Assembly: GCA_016715885.1 (NCBI GenBank)
Contig: JADJXL010000017.1
Coordinates: 248,001 to 312,000, forward strand
Direction of reading: 5' to 3'
DNA from: Polyangiaceae bacterium
Lineage (GTDB): Bacteria; Myxococcota_A; Polyangia; Polyangiales; Polyangiaceae
DNA length: 64,000 nucleotides
The notes beneath the pieces are model-generated. The model was not told where the DNA came from. It made no database searches and saw nothing but the letters and a program-made list of their open reading frames with translations. Shown one piece after another: positions 53,305 through 61,450 of the stretch; the stretch's first letter is position 1, and every line of letters starts with the position of its first letter. The translations under genes were made by a program, and so were the position numbers.

Positions 53305-54004
53305 ATGACGCTCCAGCCCGGCACCATCGATCGACGGCAAGTACCGGATCATTCGGATGCTCGGCAAGGGCGGCATGGGCGAAGTCTACGAAGGCGAGAA
53401 CGAGCGCATAAGGCGCCGCGTTGCCATCAAGGTGCTGCACTCGGAAGCGTCTCAGCAAGCCGACCTCGTGCAGCGATTCGAGCGGGAAGCTCAAGCAGCC
53501 GGTCGTATCGGGTCGCCGCATATCGTCGAGGTGCTCGATCTGGGCTGTCTCGTCGCGGGCGAACGCTTCATGGTGATGGAGTACTTGGACGGCGAAAGCC
53601 TCGGTGCCCGCATCAAGAGCCGCCAGCGTCTTTCGCCGCATGAGCTGGCGCCGATCCTTCACGCACTGCTCGAAGGACTCGCCTCTGCTCACGATGCGCA
53701 CATCATCCATCGCGATCTGAAGCACAACGTCTTCTTGGTGAAGACAAAAACCCAGAACGACTTCGTCAAGATTCTGGACTTCGGCGTTTTGTTCGGAACT
53801 CTGTTCATCGCCGTGTGCGCGCTGCTCGTGTACACGTTTTTCTTCGACCAACCGACCGCCGTCGTCGCAGCACCACCACCTTTGCCATCGCAGGCTGCTG
53901 CGAGCGCCGCACCCAAAAATGTGGCCGACGCCGCCCCTGGAAACTCGGCCGATGCCGCGCCTTTCCCCAGCGCAAAAAGTGCCAGCGACTCGACGCCAAT
54001 GTGA
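53305..54004 (+). pseudogene. decayed Ser/Thr kinase gene: early frameshift and missing C-lobe
   Basis: The ORF begins MTLQPGTI in one frame at 53305, but the expected IDGKYRIIRMLGKGGMGEV continues in the next frame. Removing one G near 53329 would restore GTI-IDGKYR. The kinase then runs normally through VAIKVLHSEA, VMEYLDGESL and the catalytic loop HRDLKHN, which has lost a residue against HRDLKPEN. DFG is reached near the middle, and the text then jumps straight into a membrane helix (GTLFIAVCALLVYTFFF) and a Pro/Ala tail. The activation segment, APE motif and whole C-lobe are absent. No functional kinase can be made; a shorter frame from 53357 encodes only the stub. Confidence 0.82.
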
Positions 54005-54022
54005 CTCGATCGCCGTTCGTCT

Positions 54023-55378
54023 CTACCGCACGACCGTGTAGAACGTGGCCTTGTCCCGACGAACCCTCAGCAAAAGCCTGCCATCGTCCGCAGCTTTCCT
54101 GATGTCGGCCGCCGAGGGCAAACGCGTGAAGTCGACTTCGAGGATGACGTCACCCGCCTTCAGCCCTGCCCGAGCCGCTGGTGAATCGGGAGAGATCGCC
54201 GCGACTTGTGCAATCGATTTGCCGTTGCCAGCATCGACGTCACGAAGCGCGAGCCCAAGCCCCGCGGGCCGAGAGGTCGGTTTCTGCACCTCGAGCGCCT
54301 TCGGAACCGCTTCCTTGCGCGCTTCGAGCGTTACTTTGGTTTGGTAACGTTTGCCCCCACGAACCACTTCCATCGGCAGAACTTCGCCGACGTCGTGCAA
54401 GAACGTCTCGCGAATGATGTCCTGCGCATCGCCCACGACACGCGTGCCAATCTTCGTGATCACATCACCAGGCTCGAGATGCGCTCGTGCTGCAGGTCCG
54501 TCGGCGATGACCATGTTCACGAGCGCGCCGGACGACGGCGTGTTCGGAATTTCTGCGGCGAGCTGCGGCGTCAAATCTTGCAACCCGATGCCGATCCAAG
54601 CGCGCGTCACGTGGCCCGTCTTCAGGATCTGCGTCGCCACGCGCCGAGCGATGTTGGATGGTACCGCCAGGCCGATGCCTTGACCTTTGCTCACGATCAT
54701 CGTGTTGATCCCGAGGACTTGACCGTCGAGGTTCACGAGAGGACCGCCGGAATTGCCAGGATTGATGCTCGCATCCGTCTGCAAATAGTCCTCGATCGCG
54801 TTCATCCCCACGCCAGCTCGGCCCTTTGCGCTGAGCACGCCTGTCGTGACCGTGTGACCCAGCCCGAAGGGTGAACCGATGGCGACGACCCATTCGCCCA
54901 CGCGTGCTGCATCGCTGTCGGCAAACGACGCTGCGGCGAGGTTTTTCGCGTCCACTCGAAGCACGGCAAGATCCGTCGCTGGATCGCGCCCGACGACACG
55001 CGCGGCAAACGCGCGACCATCCTTGAACCGCACCGTGATGGCGCGCGCTTCTTCGATGACGTGGTTGTTCGTGAGAATGGCACCGTCGGACGAGAAGATG
55101 ACACCCGAGCCCATGCCCCGGGCGACGGCGTCTTGCTTGATCCAGCGCGTGGCCGTTGCTTCGGGTTTGGCGACCGAAACCTCGATTTGCACCACCGCTG
55201 GGCTCACTTTTTCAGCAACTTCGACGAATGCGTCCCCGAGCGCTCGGATCTGCGCTGTCGATGGCGCAACCGTCGCCGGTGAGCGGGCCGGCGGTGCCGT
55301 TTGAGCTCGAACGGATGTCGTCATCGAACAGAGCCCGATCGTCACGAGCGTCGACGCGAGCATGAAGTAGGGGCGCAT
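54023..55378 (-). CDS. HtrA/DegP-type S1C serine protease with two PDZ domains
   Basis: 451 aa from ATG 55378, which has GGAGGA three bases upstream. A signal peptide (LASTLVTIGLCSMTTSVRA) sends it to the periplasm. The triad is complete: His106 in TNNHVI, Asp136 in DPATDLAVL, Ser210 in NPGNSGGPL. Two C-terminal PDZ domains follow (WIGIGLQDLTPQLAAEI and AAISPDSPAARAGLKAGDV). HtrA proteases degrade or refold misfolded envelope proteins. Nearby genes give no operon context; it ends 18 bases from the broken kinase, convergent. Confidence 0.93.
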   Translation of the reverse strand: MRPYFMLASTLVTIGLCSMTTSVRAQTAPPARSPATVAPSTAQIRALGDAFVEVAEKVSPAVVQIEVSVAKPEATATRWIKQDAVARGMGSGVIFSSDGAILTNNHVIEEARAITVRFKDGRAFAARVVGRDPATDLAVLRVDAKNLAAASFADSDAARVGEWVVAIGSPFGLGHTVTTGVLSAKGRAGVGMNAIEDYLQTDASINPGNSGGPLVNLDGQVLGINTMIVSKGQGIGLAVPSNIARRVATQILKTGHVTRAWIGIGLQDLTPQLAAEIPNTPSSGALVNMVIADGPAARAHLEPGDVITKIGTRVVGDAQDIIRETFLHDVGEVLPMEVVRGGKRYQTKVTLEARKEAVPKALEVQKPTSRPAGLGLALRDVDAGNGKSIAQVAAISPDSPAARAGLKAGDVILEVDFTRLPSAADIRKAADDGRLLLRVRRDKATFYTVVR

Positions 55379-55501
55379 CGTTCCTCCGATATCAAACGGC
55401 CTCGAGCATCGAGAACGTCGTGATCCCCGAACGGACGGTCGGGGTACGAGAGCTCCCATGATGAATCCATCGAGCCGCGGGCGCAGCTAGCAACCGCGAC
55501 G

Positions 55502-56311
55502 TCAGCGTTGTTCGCCATCCGGCCAGGGTGAAGATCCCTCGTCGGATAACGCCATGGACATCAAGTAAAGCCCTTCGGGTGGCGCCGTGATGCCCAGGTC
55601 ATCGCGCCTTTGCGACGCAAGCGCGCGCGATATCGCTCCAGGCACTCGCCTCTTGCGTGCAACGTCCATCAGCGTGCCCACCAGGATGCGCACCATGTTG
55701 TGCATGAACGCGTTGCCCTCGACGTCGATTCGCACGATGCGCGGATCGGCCGCATCGATCTCGACGGACAACCGATCGATCGTACGAACCGTGTTCACCC
55801 GCTGATCGGCGCTCGAGCGAAACGCGGCAAAGTCATGCGTCCCGACCGCCAAACTCGCTTCACTGGCCGCTCTTTGCACCGCGGCGTCGTCCAGCCCTTC
55901 GACGCGCCAAGCGCGACCTTCGAGGAATGGATCGCGCAGTTTGTCGCGCAAAACAATGTAGCGGTAACACTTCTTCTTGCTCTCGAAGCGCGGGACGAAT
56001 CCTCGCGGAACGAGCGCCGCACGCCGGATGGCAATCTCCGGGGGCAAACGGCGCGCCGTGGCGAGCACCCAGCCTCGAGGAGGAATGTCGCGCTCGGGAT
56101 CGAAAGCGACACGCTGGCCGTACGCATGGACGCCCGAATCGGTGCGGCTTGCGCCGCGCACTTCACGAATGGATGGGTCGACATCACGGAGCGCTGCGAG
56201 CAGCTCGCCGGCAACCGTGCGTTGTCCAGGCTGAGGGACAAACCCTGCAAAGGGCCGACCGTCGTAGGCGACCGTGAGAAGTATGCCGGCGGTCGTTTCG
56301 AGCGAGCTCAA
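55502..56311 (-). CDS. truA: tRNA pseudouridine(38-40) synthase
   Basis: 269 aa. The catalytic aspartate is Asp58 in GASRTDSGVHA (family form GRTDAGVHA), followed by a KKKCYRYIV strand and a HDFAAFRSS segment that are typical of TruA, and near the end NAFMHNMVRILVGTLMDV. It isomerises uridines in the anticodon arm of tRNAs. The TTG start follows the TAG of the lipoprotein gene with no gap, so translation is likely coupled, and no better ATG or GTG exists before the conserved LLTVAYDG strand. Confidence 0.93.
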   Translation of the reverse strand: MSSLETTAGILLTVAYDGRPFAGFVPQPGQRTVAGELLAALRDVDPSIREVRGASRTDSGVHAYGQRVAFDPERDIPPRGWVLATARRLPPEIAIRRAALVPRGFVPRFESKKKCYRYIVLRDKLRDPFLEGRAWRVEGLDDAAVQRAASEASLAVGTHDFAAFRSSADQRVNTVRTIDRLSVEIDAADPRIVRIDVEGNAFMHNMVRILVGTLMDVARKRRVPGAISRALASQRRDDLGITAPPEGLYLMSMALSDEGSSPWPDGEQR

Positions 56312-56653
56312 CTAGTTGCTTCCGCCGCCACCACCGCCGCCGCCGCTGCTGCTCGTTCCACCGGTCGGCGCGGGGCCTGCACCGTAGCCATAGAGGCACG
56401 CTTCGAGCTCGAAGCTCGTAAGGCCTTCGCAACACTGCGTCGGATTGACGACCTGGCCGCCTTTGATGCAAAGCGCGAATGGGTTGCAGCCGTTGTCGAC
56501 GGCGTCGTGCTTTTTCCCGTCGACATCCTGGACGCAGTCGGGCGTCGTGCCCTCGGGATCCGCACACGCTTCGGCGCCGCAAAGCAGCAGAGCGAACGCG
56601 GAGACCAGCAGCAAAGCCTTACCAAAGCCGAACGAAAGGGCAGCGGGTTTCAT
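56312..56653 (-). CDS. small Cys-rich lipoprotein with poly-Gly C-terminus
   Basis: About 113 aa from ATG 56653 (an ATG at 56668 also in frame). The N-terminus has a basic/hydrophobic signal and CGAEACAD, with two candidate lipid-attachment Cys. A run of Cys-containing segments (DCVQDVDG, NGCNPFALC, TQCCEGL) follows, and the end is TSSSGGGGGGGGSN. The same style of protein recurs across myxobacterial genomes. The stop abuts the truA start. Function unknown. Confidence 0.65.
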   Translation of the reverse strand: MKPAALSFGFGKALLLVSAFALLLCGAEACADPEGTTPDCVQDVDGKKHDAVDNGCNPFALCIKGGQVVNPTQCCEGLTSFELEACLYGYGAGPAPTGGTSSSGGGGGGGGSN

Positions 56654-56720
56654 CGAGGTCTCGTCCATGGGCGGGAGGAAAAGAGCGCGTCGAGGTTACC
56701 GCTCGTCGCGCTTCCCTACC

Positions 56721-57350
56721 TTACCCATCCGCACCGCCGGAGGAAACGTCCTCGCGCACGCCTTCGTGCAAGTCGTCTGCCGCTGATGCGTCATCGGGCC
56801 GTGCCGCCCCGACCAAATAGAACGAAAGCGACGTATCGCCGTAGCGACGCGTTGCTTGCCAGACGAATGCCTTCACAGCAGGCGCTGGATCCCGACTCGC
56901 ATGTTCGAGCACGACGCGAGCGTCGTCTGCACAGAGCCCTCCTGCGGCAGCAAGCTCGAGCGCAATGGCGGCTTCGGCAAGGTCTGCGTACGGCGGATCG
57001 ACCAGCACGAGATCGAAAGGACCTTGCGACGACAAACCTCGAACGGCGCGAAGCACGGGGCTCGCCACGACGGTGCTCGATGCGTTCAATCCGAGCGTTT
57101 CCAGGTTGCGACGAAGCGGCGCGAGAGCAGGCCGTGCATTTTCGACAAACACGGCGCGGGCAGCTCCTCGAGACAATGCTTCGATACCGAGAGCACCGGT
57201 GCCGGCGTAAAGGTCGAGCACCACGGCGCCGCTCACGTCACCGAGCACATTGAAGAGCGCTTCGCGTACGCGATCGCTCGTGGGGCGCGTGCCGTGGCCT
57301 TTGGGCGCAACGAGTGAGCGCCCGCGTAAGGCGCCCGCGATCACGCGCAT
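56721..57350 (-). CDS. rsmD: 16S rRNA (guanine(966)-N(2))-methyltransferase
   Basis: 209 aa, slightly longer than the E. coli protein. Opens with MRVIAGALRGRSLVAPKG and TRPTSDRVREALFNVLG, the RsmD substrate-binding start. The SAM loop is DLYAGTGALGIEALSRGA (46-63), and DPPY (118-121) is the methyl-transfer motif. It methylates G966 in the ribosomal decoding region. The C-terminal 30 residues are an acidic Asp/Ser-rich extension. It lies between the lipoprotein gene and the PEGA gene on the reverse strand. Confidence 0.93.
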   Translation of the reverse strand: MRVIAGALRGRSLVAPKGHGTRPTSDRVREALFNVLGDVSGAVVLDLYAGTGALGIEALSRGAARAVFVENARPALAPLRRNLETLGLNASSTVVASPVLRAVRGLSSQGPFDLVLVDPPYADLAEAAIALELAAAGGLCADDARVVLEHASRDPAPAVKAFVWQATRRYGDTSLSFYLVGAARPDDASAADDLHEGVREDVSSGGADG

Positions 57351-57365
57351 GGCTTGTCCGGATGA

Positions 57366-58559
57366 TCAGAACTGGAAACCGACATCCACCTTGACGGCAG
57401 TTTGACTCACCCGCGGAAGAACCATGAGCCCCATCGCGGGTTTTTCCTTCGAACGCGTGCCGCTCGTGGCGACGAGGAAGATGCCGGCGCCCGCAGCAAC
57501 GGCGGCGAGCGGGTAGAAGACGAGTTGCAAAAGCTCGGCTGTGCTGCCCGGTTCGCAGTAGTTGGTCAAAATCGTTTCTTTTTCCTCGGGCGTGAATTCC
57601 GGTGCTCCACCGACCGGCTTGCTCGCCGTATCCGTGCCATTCGCGATGTCACAGACGTTTGACGTCGTTGCATAACGTTGGCGAAATGCCGAATAGTCAG
57701 CGTCCTTGTTGAGCCCGTCGACCTTGGCCGTCCCCACGACGCCGAGCGCGCCGAAACCGACGCCCGCACCAATCGCAATGAAACCGCCAATCCGCTTCCA
57801 GTTTGTCGGAGTCTTATCGCCCACGGCAACGGGAACGACCGTCACGTCCGTTGGTGCGTTGGGTTTTACCGTGATTTCCGAAATCATGTCCGCATATCCG
57901 GGCGCTTTCACGATGAGCTCATGTTTGCCCGAGGGAACGAAAAACGTTCCTTGGCCACCGGTGAGCGCGCCGAGGGGTTGTCCATCGACGAACACCTGAC
58001 CAGCAATGCCGCCAGCGCTCACTTTCACCTCGCCCTTGGGCGGGCCATCCGTGAGCTTCATGATGGCGTCCATCGCCACCTTTTTCAGCGCATCGTCCTG
58101 TGCTTCGGTGAGGTTCGCGCTGTAGTCGACTTTGAACGAAGTCGTGCCCTTTCCACGCACCCAAAAGCTCAGCTCTCCGACGACATTGTTGCTCTTACCC
58201 TTCGAGATCACGCCCCAGACGTACCTGTCGGCACGGATCTGATCGGCGATTCGAGATTGGCATCCTGCATCGGGAGGCTCGGGGCACTTCAGCGATAGCG
58301 TGAGCACTTCGAGCGAGTAGTCGCCTTCGGCTTGAGACCAGCCGGGCATCGCACGAACGGCTTGGCGGAGGGCTTTCGTGAGCGCCTCGGCTTGGTCGTC
58401 CGCGTCCATGGTTTGGACCGAGATGACGTGGATCGGCAGCGTATCCGGACCCGGCTCGGCCGCCTCCACAGGCGCGGTGAACATCGACGCAGACAGCACG
58501 AGGGCCGTTGCAAAACCGTATTGGGGTACGCGCATGATCATTCTCTCGCTCAAACTCAT
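57366..58559 (-). CDS. PEGA-domain exported protein
   Basis: About 397 aa from ATG 58559; a later ATG at 58541 is also possible, and the frame is open to 58730. The signal peptide ends near APVEAAE. The central PEGA domain reads VKVSAGGIAGQVFVDGQPLG and PSGKHELIVKAPGY. Two membrane segments (GGFIAIGAGVGFGALGVVG and VFYPLAAVAAGAGIFLVAT) follow, separated by a Cys-containing loop. The N-terminal half resembles the variable sensory parts found beside myxobacterial kinases. Function unknown. It stands alone between rsmD and the flavoprotein gene. Confidence 0.72.
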   Translation of the reverse strand: MSLSERMIMRVPQYGFATALVLSASMFTAPVEAAEPGPDTLPIHVISVQTMDADDQAEALTKALRQAVRAMPGWSQAEGDYSLEVLTLSLKCPEPPDAGCQSRIADQIRADRYVWGVISKGKSNNVVGELSFWVRGKGTTSFKVDYSANLTEAQDDALKKVAMDAIMKLTDGPPKGEVKVSAGGIAGQVFVDGQPLGALTGGQGTFFVPSGKHELIVKAPGYADMISEITVKPNAPTDVTVVPVAVGDKTPTNWKRIGGFIAIGAGVGFGALGVVGTAKVDGLNKDADYSAFRQRYATTSNVCDIANGTDTASKPVGGAPEFTPEEKETILTNYCEPGSTAELLQLVFYPLAAVAAGAGIFLVATSGTRSKEKPAMGLMVLPRVSQTAVKVDVGFQF

Positions 58560-58665
58560 GGGCGAGACAACGTTAGCCTCCATTGGACTCGTTTCGCAAT
58601 TACGCGGTGAAAGGATCGCGAAAACTAACGCCGCGTCAGTGCTTTGACGCTCATTCGAGGGATAC

Positions 58666-58702
58666 GTGAGGGCGTTTTGCAGCAGCCGCAAAACGCCCTC
58701 AC
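58666..58702 (-). terminator. perfect 15-bp hairpin over the flavoprotein stop codon
   Basis: GTGAGGGCGTTTTGC (58666-58680) and its exact reverse complement (58688-58702) enclose a seven-base loop. The stem covers the TCA of the reverse-strand stop at 58699-58701. Four T fall inside the stem rather than after it, so it is a strong structure but not a classical intrinsic terminator. Confidence 0.55.
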
Positions 58703-60282
58703 CCGAACTCGACCTTGCTCCACATGTCACGCCGCATGCGCTCTTTGCGCCGGTCGGTTCTCGTCACGAGGCGCGCGGCGCCCCACGCGGCGAGCAGTTG
58801 CCCCTCTTGCCCGAGGCCAGGCAAAACACTGCGTCCCACCAAAAGCGTGCGCTCGATGGGACCTCGAATCGGTTCGCCTCCCAGGCCCAAATACCCGGGC
58901 GGGTCGACGTCGAGCTGCCGAACCATCGGCTCGGATGCGGCTCCTGCTCCAGAGCGGCTCCATTTGTCCGCCATGTGCAGACGTCCGTCTTCGCATACCC
59001 ACGGCGGCAAACCATCGTGCACAGAATCGACCACGCGCAGGTGCCGCTCGAGAAACGGCAGCTCCGAACAAAGCGTCGAAAGCACGACCTCACGCATCTG
59101 ACCCATGGGCACCGGACTTCGATCGGGCACGAGCACTTCGGCCACGAGCAGCGATTCTCCAGGCGCACCGGCGTGACGTTGAAGGTGAATCACGGGGCGC
59201 ATGGCGAGCGTCGACGCGCTGGATCGCGACACGGGCATACCCACACGCGCCGGACGCGAAGGCTGACGATCGGCAGGCAAGACGAAACATTCGACGCCGA
59301 GCGGCGCGGGCAAACCCGCGTCCCGGACGCACAAGGACATGACGAACCGCCCTACGGACGACGTGATCCGCGGCCATTCCCGTTGCGCTCGCTTGTGTAT
59401 CCCCTCGCCCTGCGAGAGCGCGGCGACGCCCTCACCATCGAGGTCCGTAATGATGAAATTCGCGCCCGTCGGTGCGTCGTCGCCATCGATGACAACGCCC
59501 GCCAAAGACCCTCGACGCATGTGCAAAGCGCGAGCGCGGCGGTCGAGCATGCAGCGCCCACCATGGGCTGCGATGCGCCCTTCGAGGAACCTTTCGAGCT
59601 CGTCCTCGCCGCCGTTCAACGCGTAAAGGCCGCGCGTGAAGGCACCATGCAAACGTGCCACGGCAAACGGAGGCGGGAGCGAGGCAAGGTTTGTCGCGAA
59701 GAGCACCGATGTCGTGACGACATTGCGAAAGAAATGTCCGCGAGGAAATTCGACGAGCAAGTCGGCATCGGGTTCGGCGCGAACGTACGGCAGCATCGCG
59801 GCATAACGACCGGTTTCGCGCCTCTCCCAAAACGTCCCCGGCGGCCATACGGCGTCGCGATCGAACGCGTCGTCCGCCGATCCATTGACGCGGGCAAGCT
59901 CCGCATAGAGGTCGTCGATCACCCGGCGCACCTCGGGCATTTCGCGATCGATCTCGCGTCCGAACAGCGCCATGTCGGGCGGAATGTCGAGCCGTCTTCG
60001 AGGCGCGAGCACTTGCATCATGGGTGACGCGAGCTGCACGAGACGATTCCACGTCTGCGTCTGCGCCAGCTCCGCGAGCATGCGCGTCCACGCGGGCGAG
60101 CTTGCGGCGAGCATCGTGAAGGCGCGGCGCTGCAGCGTGCGCTCGCCAATCTTGTAACTCGCAGGCCGCGCGCCTTGGCCGAGCACCAGGACCGTAAAGT
60201 CACGCCGCGCAAGCAAAGCAGCGGTCATGAGCGCACCGATCGATCGACCGAGCACGATGACGTCAAAGTATTTCGCCGTCAC
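58699..60282 (-). CDS. FAD/NAD(P)-binding oxidoreductase (phytoene-desaturase/FixC-like)
   Basis: 527 aa, GTG start overlapping the purN stop by four bases (GTGA). The N-terminus FDVIVLGRSIGALMTAALLARR is a dinucleotide-binding fold (one glycine is an Arg in GxGxxG, written GRSIGA). The end carries RTLLVGRSVLPGLGQEGQLLAAWGAARLV, where the family closes the FAD site with a GD/GR motif. The middle is helical with a long insertion. The substrate is unknown. Transcription from purN into this gene seems coupled; the link with purine synthesis is probably only positional. Confidence 0.75.
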   Translation of the reverse strand: MTAKYFDVIVLGRSIGALMTAALLARRDFTVLVLGQGARPASYKIGERTLQRRAFTMLAASSPAWTRMLAELAQTQTWNRLVQLASPMMQVLAPRRRLDIPPDMALFGREIDREMPEVRRVIDDLYAELARVNGSADDAFDRDAVWPPGTFWERRETGRYAAMLPYVRAEPDADLLVEFPRGHFFRNVVTTSVLFATNLASLPPPFAVARLHGAFTRGLYALNGGEDELERFLEGRIAAHGGRCMLDRRARALHMRRGSLAGVVIDGDDAPTGANFIITDLDGEGVAALSQGEGIHKRAQREWPRITSSVGRFVMSLCVRDAGLPAPLGVECFVLPADRQPSRPARVGMPVSRSSASTLAMRPVIHLQRHAGAPGESLLVAEVLVPDRSPVPMGQMREVVLSTLCSELPFLERHLRVVDSVHDGLPPWVCEDGRLHMADKWSRSGAGAASEPMVRQLDVDPPGYLGLGGEPIRGPIERTLLVGRSVLPGLGQEGQLLAAWGAARLVTRTDRRKERMRRDMWSKVEFG

Positions 60283-60968
60283 GTCGAGTCCTCGGTGCGA
60301 TGGCCAAGAAAAGCGTGTTCGACCCCGAGCGCCGCGGGCAAACCACCAAGGCGTGCGCGAATTCTATTTCCGTCACGAGGGTTTGTCTCGACGACGAGTT
60401 TGTCCTGCGCAATGGCCGACAACACGTGCACGAGCAGTTCGTGTTCACGATGGAGAATCCGTTCGGACAAACTTGCTTCGGTATCGTCTTCGAACACGGG
60501 CACGGCGGCTTGCCCGAGAATGGGACCGGTATCGGTGCCCGAATCGACGAGGTGCACGGTGCAGCCGGCAATCCGCACGCCATGCGCGAGCGCTGCGGCT
60601 TGTGCGGATACGCCGGGAAACGCTGGCAAAAGCGATGGATGAATGTTGATGACGCGGTGCGGGAATGCGTCGAGCAGCACGGGGGTGACGATGCGCATGA
60701 ATCCGGCGAGCACGATCCATGAAGCGCCGTGCGTGCGCAGCGCATCGACCATCGCGGCATCGAAAGCTTGACGCGACTCGTAATCCTTGTGGTTCACCAC
60801 GCGCGTCGGCACGCCTGCGGCTTCAGCACGAGCGATCCCCTGGACCCCGGGTCGGTTCGAAATGACGAGACGCACGCGGGCGTCGAGCTTCCCCGTGGCG
60901 ATGGCGTCGAGGATGGCTTGGAGGTTGGATCCACGGCCAGAGATGAGGACACCGAGGTCGAGCGGCAT
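60279..60968 (-). CDS. purN: phosphoribosylglycinamide formyltransferase
   Basis: About 229 aa from ATG 60968 (the frame is open to 61007). The N-terminus LGVLISGRGSNLQAILDA carries the phosphate-binding SGxGSN loop. Catalytic residues by position are Asn108 and His110 in INIHPSLLPAF and Asp146 in SGTDTGPIL. It transfers a formyl group from 10-formyl-tetrahydrofolate to GAR in purine synthesis. It precedes and overlaps the oxidoreductase gene by four bases. Confidence 0.92.
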   Translation of the reverse strand: MPLDLGVLISGRGSNLQAILDAIATGKLDARVRLVISNRPGVQGIARAEAAGVPTRVVNHKDYESRQAFDAAMVDALRTHGASWIVLAGFMRIVTPVLLDAFPHRVINIHPSLLPAFPGVSAQAAALAHGVRIAGCTVHLVDSGTDTGPILGQAAVPVFEDDTEASLSERILHREHELLVHVLSAIAQDKLVVETNPRDGNRIRARLGGLPAALGVEHAFLGHRTEDST

Positions 60969-61056
60969 GTGCGGGTGCATCGTAGCCGAGGGGGCGGGGA
61001 ACGCCATTTTGCGGCCATCTCTTGTCGCGCTTGGCGAGCGCCCTCATAACGCGGCA

Positions 61057-61443
61057 ATGCTGCGTCCGTTCGGCTTCATGCTCTTCGCACTGGTTCACGT
61101 TGCTTGCAGAGGAAGCGTCGTCGACCACACGAGCAGCACGGCGGGCGGTGGAGGAGGCGGTAGCGGCGGCGGTTCTTCCGGACCGCTCGAGTGCGGCGGC
61201 ATGCCCACAGTTGGGCAGATCGTCACCGCATGCATGCCCATGGATGGCGATTACTGTTTGCCCGCGGAGACCTCACCGGGACTTCTGGTGGAACTGGCCA
61301 AGACAAACAAGGTTTGTGCGGAGACATCCCCCGGAGCGTGCTGCGACAAACCCGCTTATCGCCAGGTCGTGTGCGACCAACCTCCAGGCGTGAACGATTG
61401 TTGTTACGACGTCCATTACATCAACCCCGTGGTTTGCCCGTGA
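61057..61443 (+). CDS. small Cys-rich lipoprotein
   Basis: 128 aa from ATG 61057. The signal peptide MLRPFGFMLFALVHVACRG ends in the lipobox VHVAC. A Gly/Ser spacer (GGGGGGSGGGSSG) is followed by a Cys-rich domain (CACMP-like pairs, DYCLPAE, GACCDKPAY, VNDCCYDVHY). Lipoproteins with such poly-Gly spacers are common near the surface of myxobacteria. It runs into the P450 gene with an eight-base gap, so they may share a promoter, although the two are functionally unrelated by sequence. Confidence 0.65.
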   Translation: MLRPFGFMLFALVHVACRGSVVDHTSSTAGGGGGGSGGGSSGPLECGGMPTVGQIVTACMPMDGDYCLPAETSPGLLVELAKTNKVCAETSPGACCDKPAYRQVVCDQPPGVNDCCYDVHYINPVVCP

Positions 61444-61450
61444 GAACACA

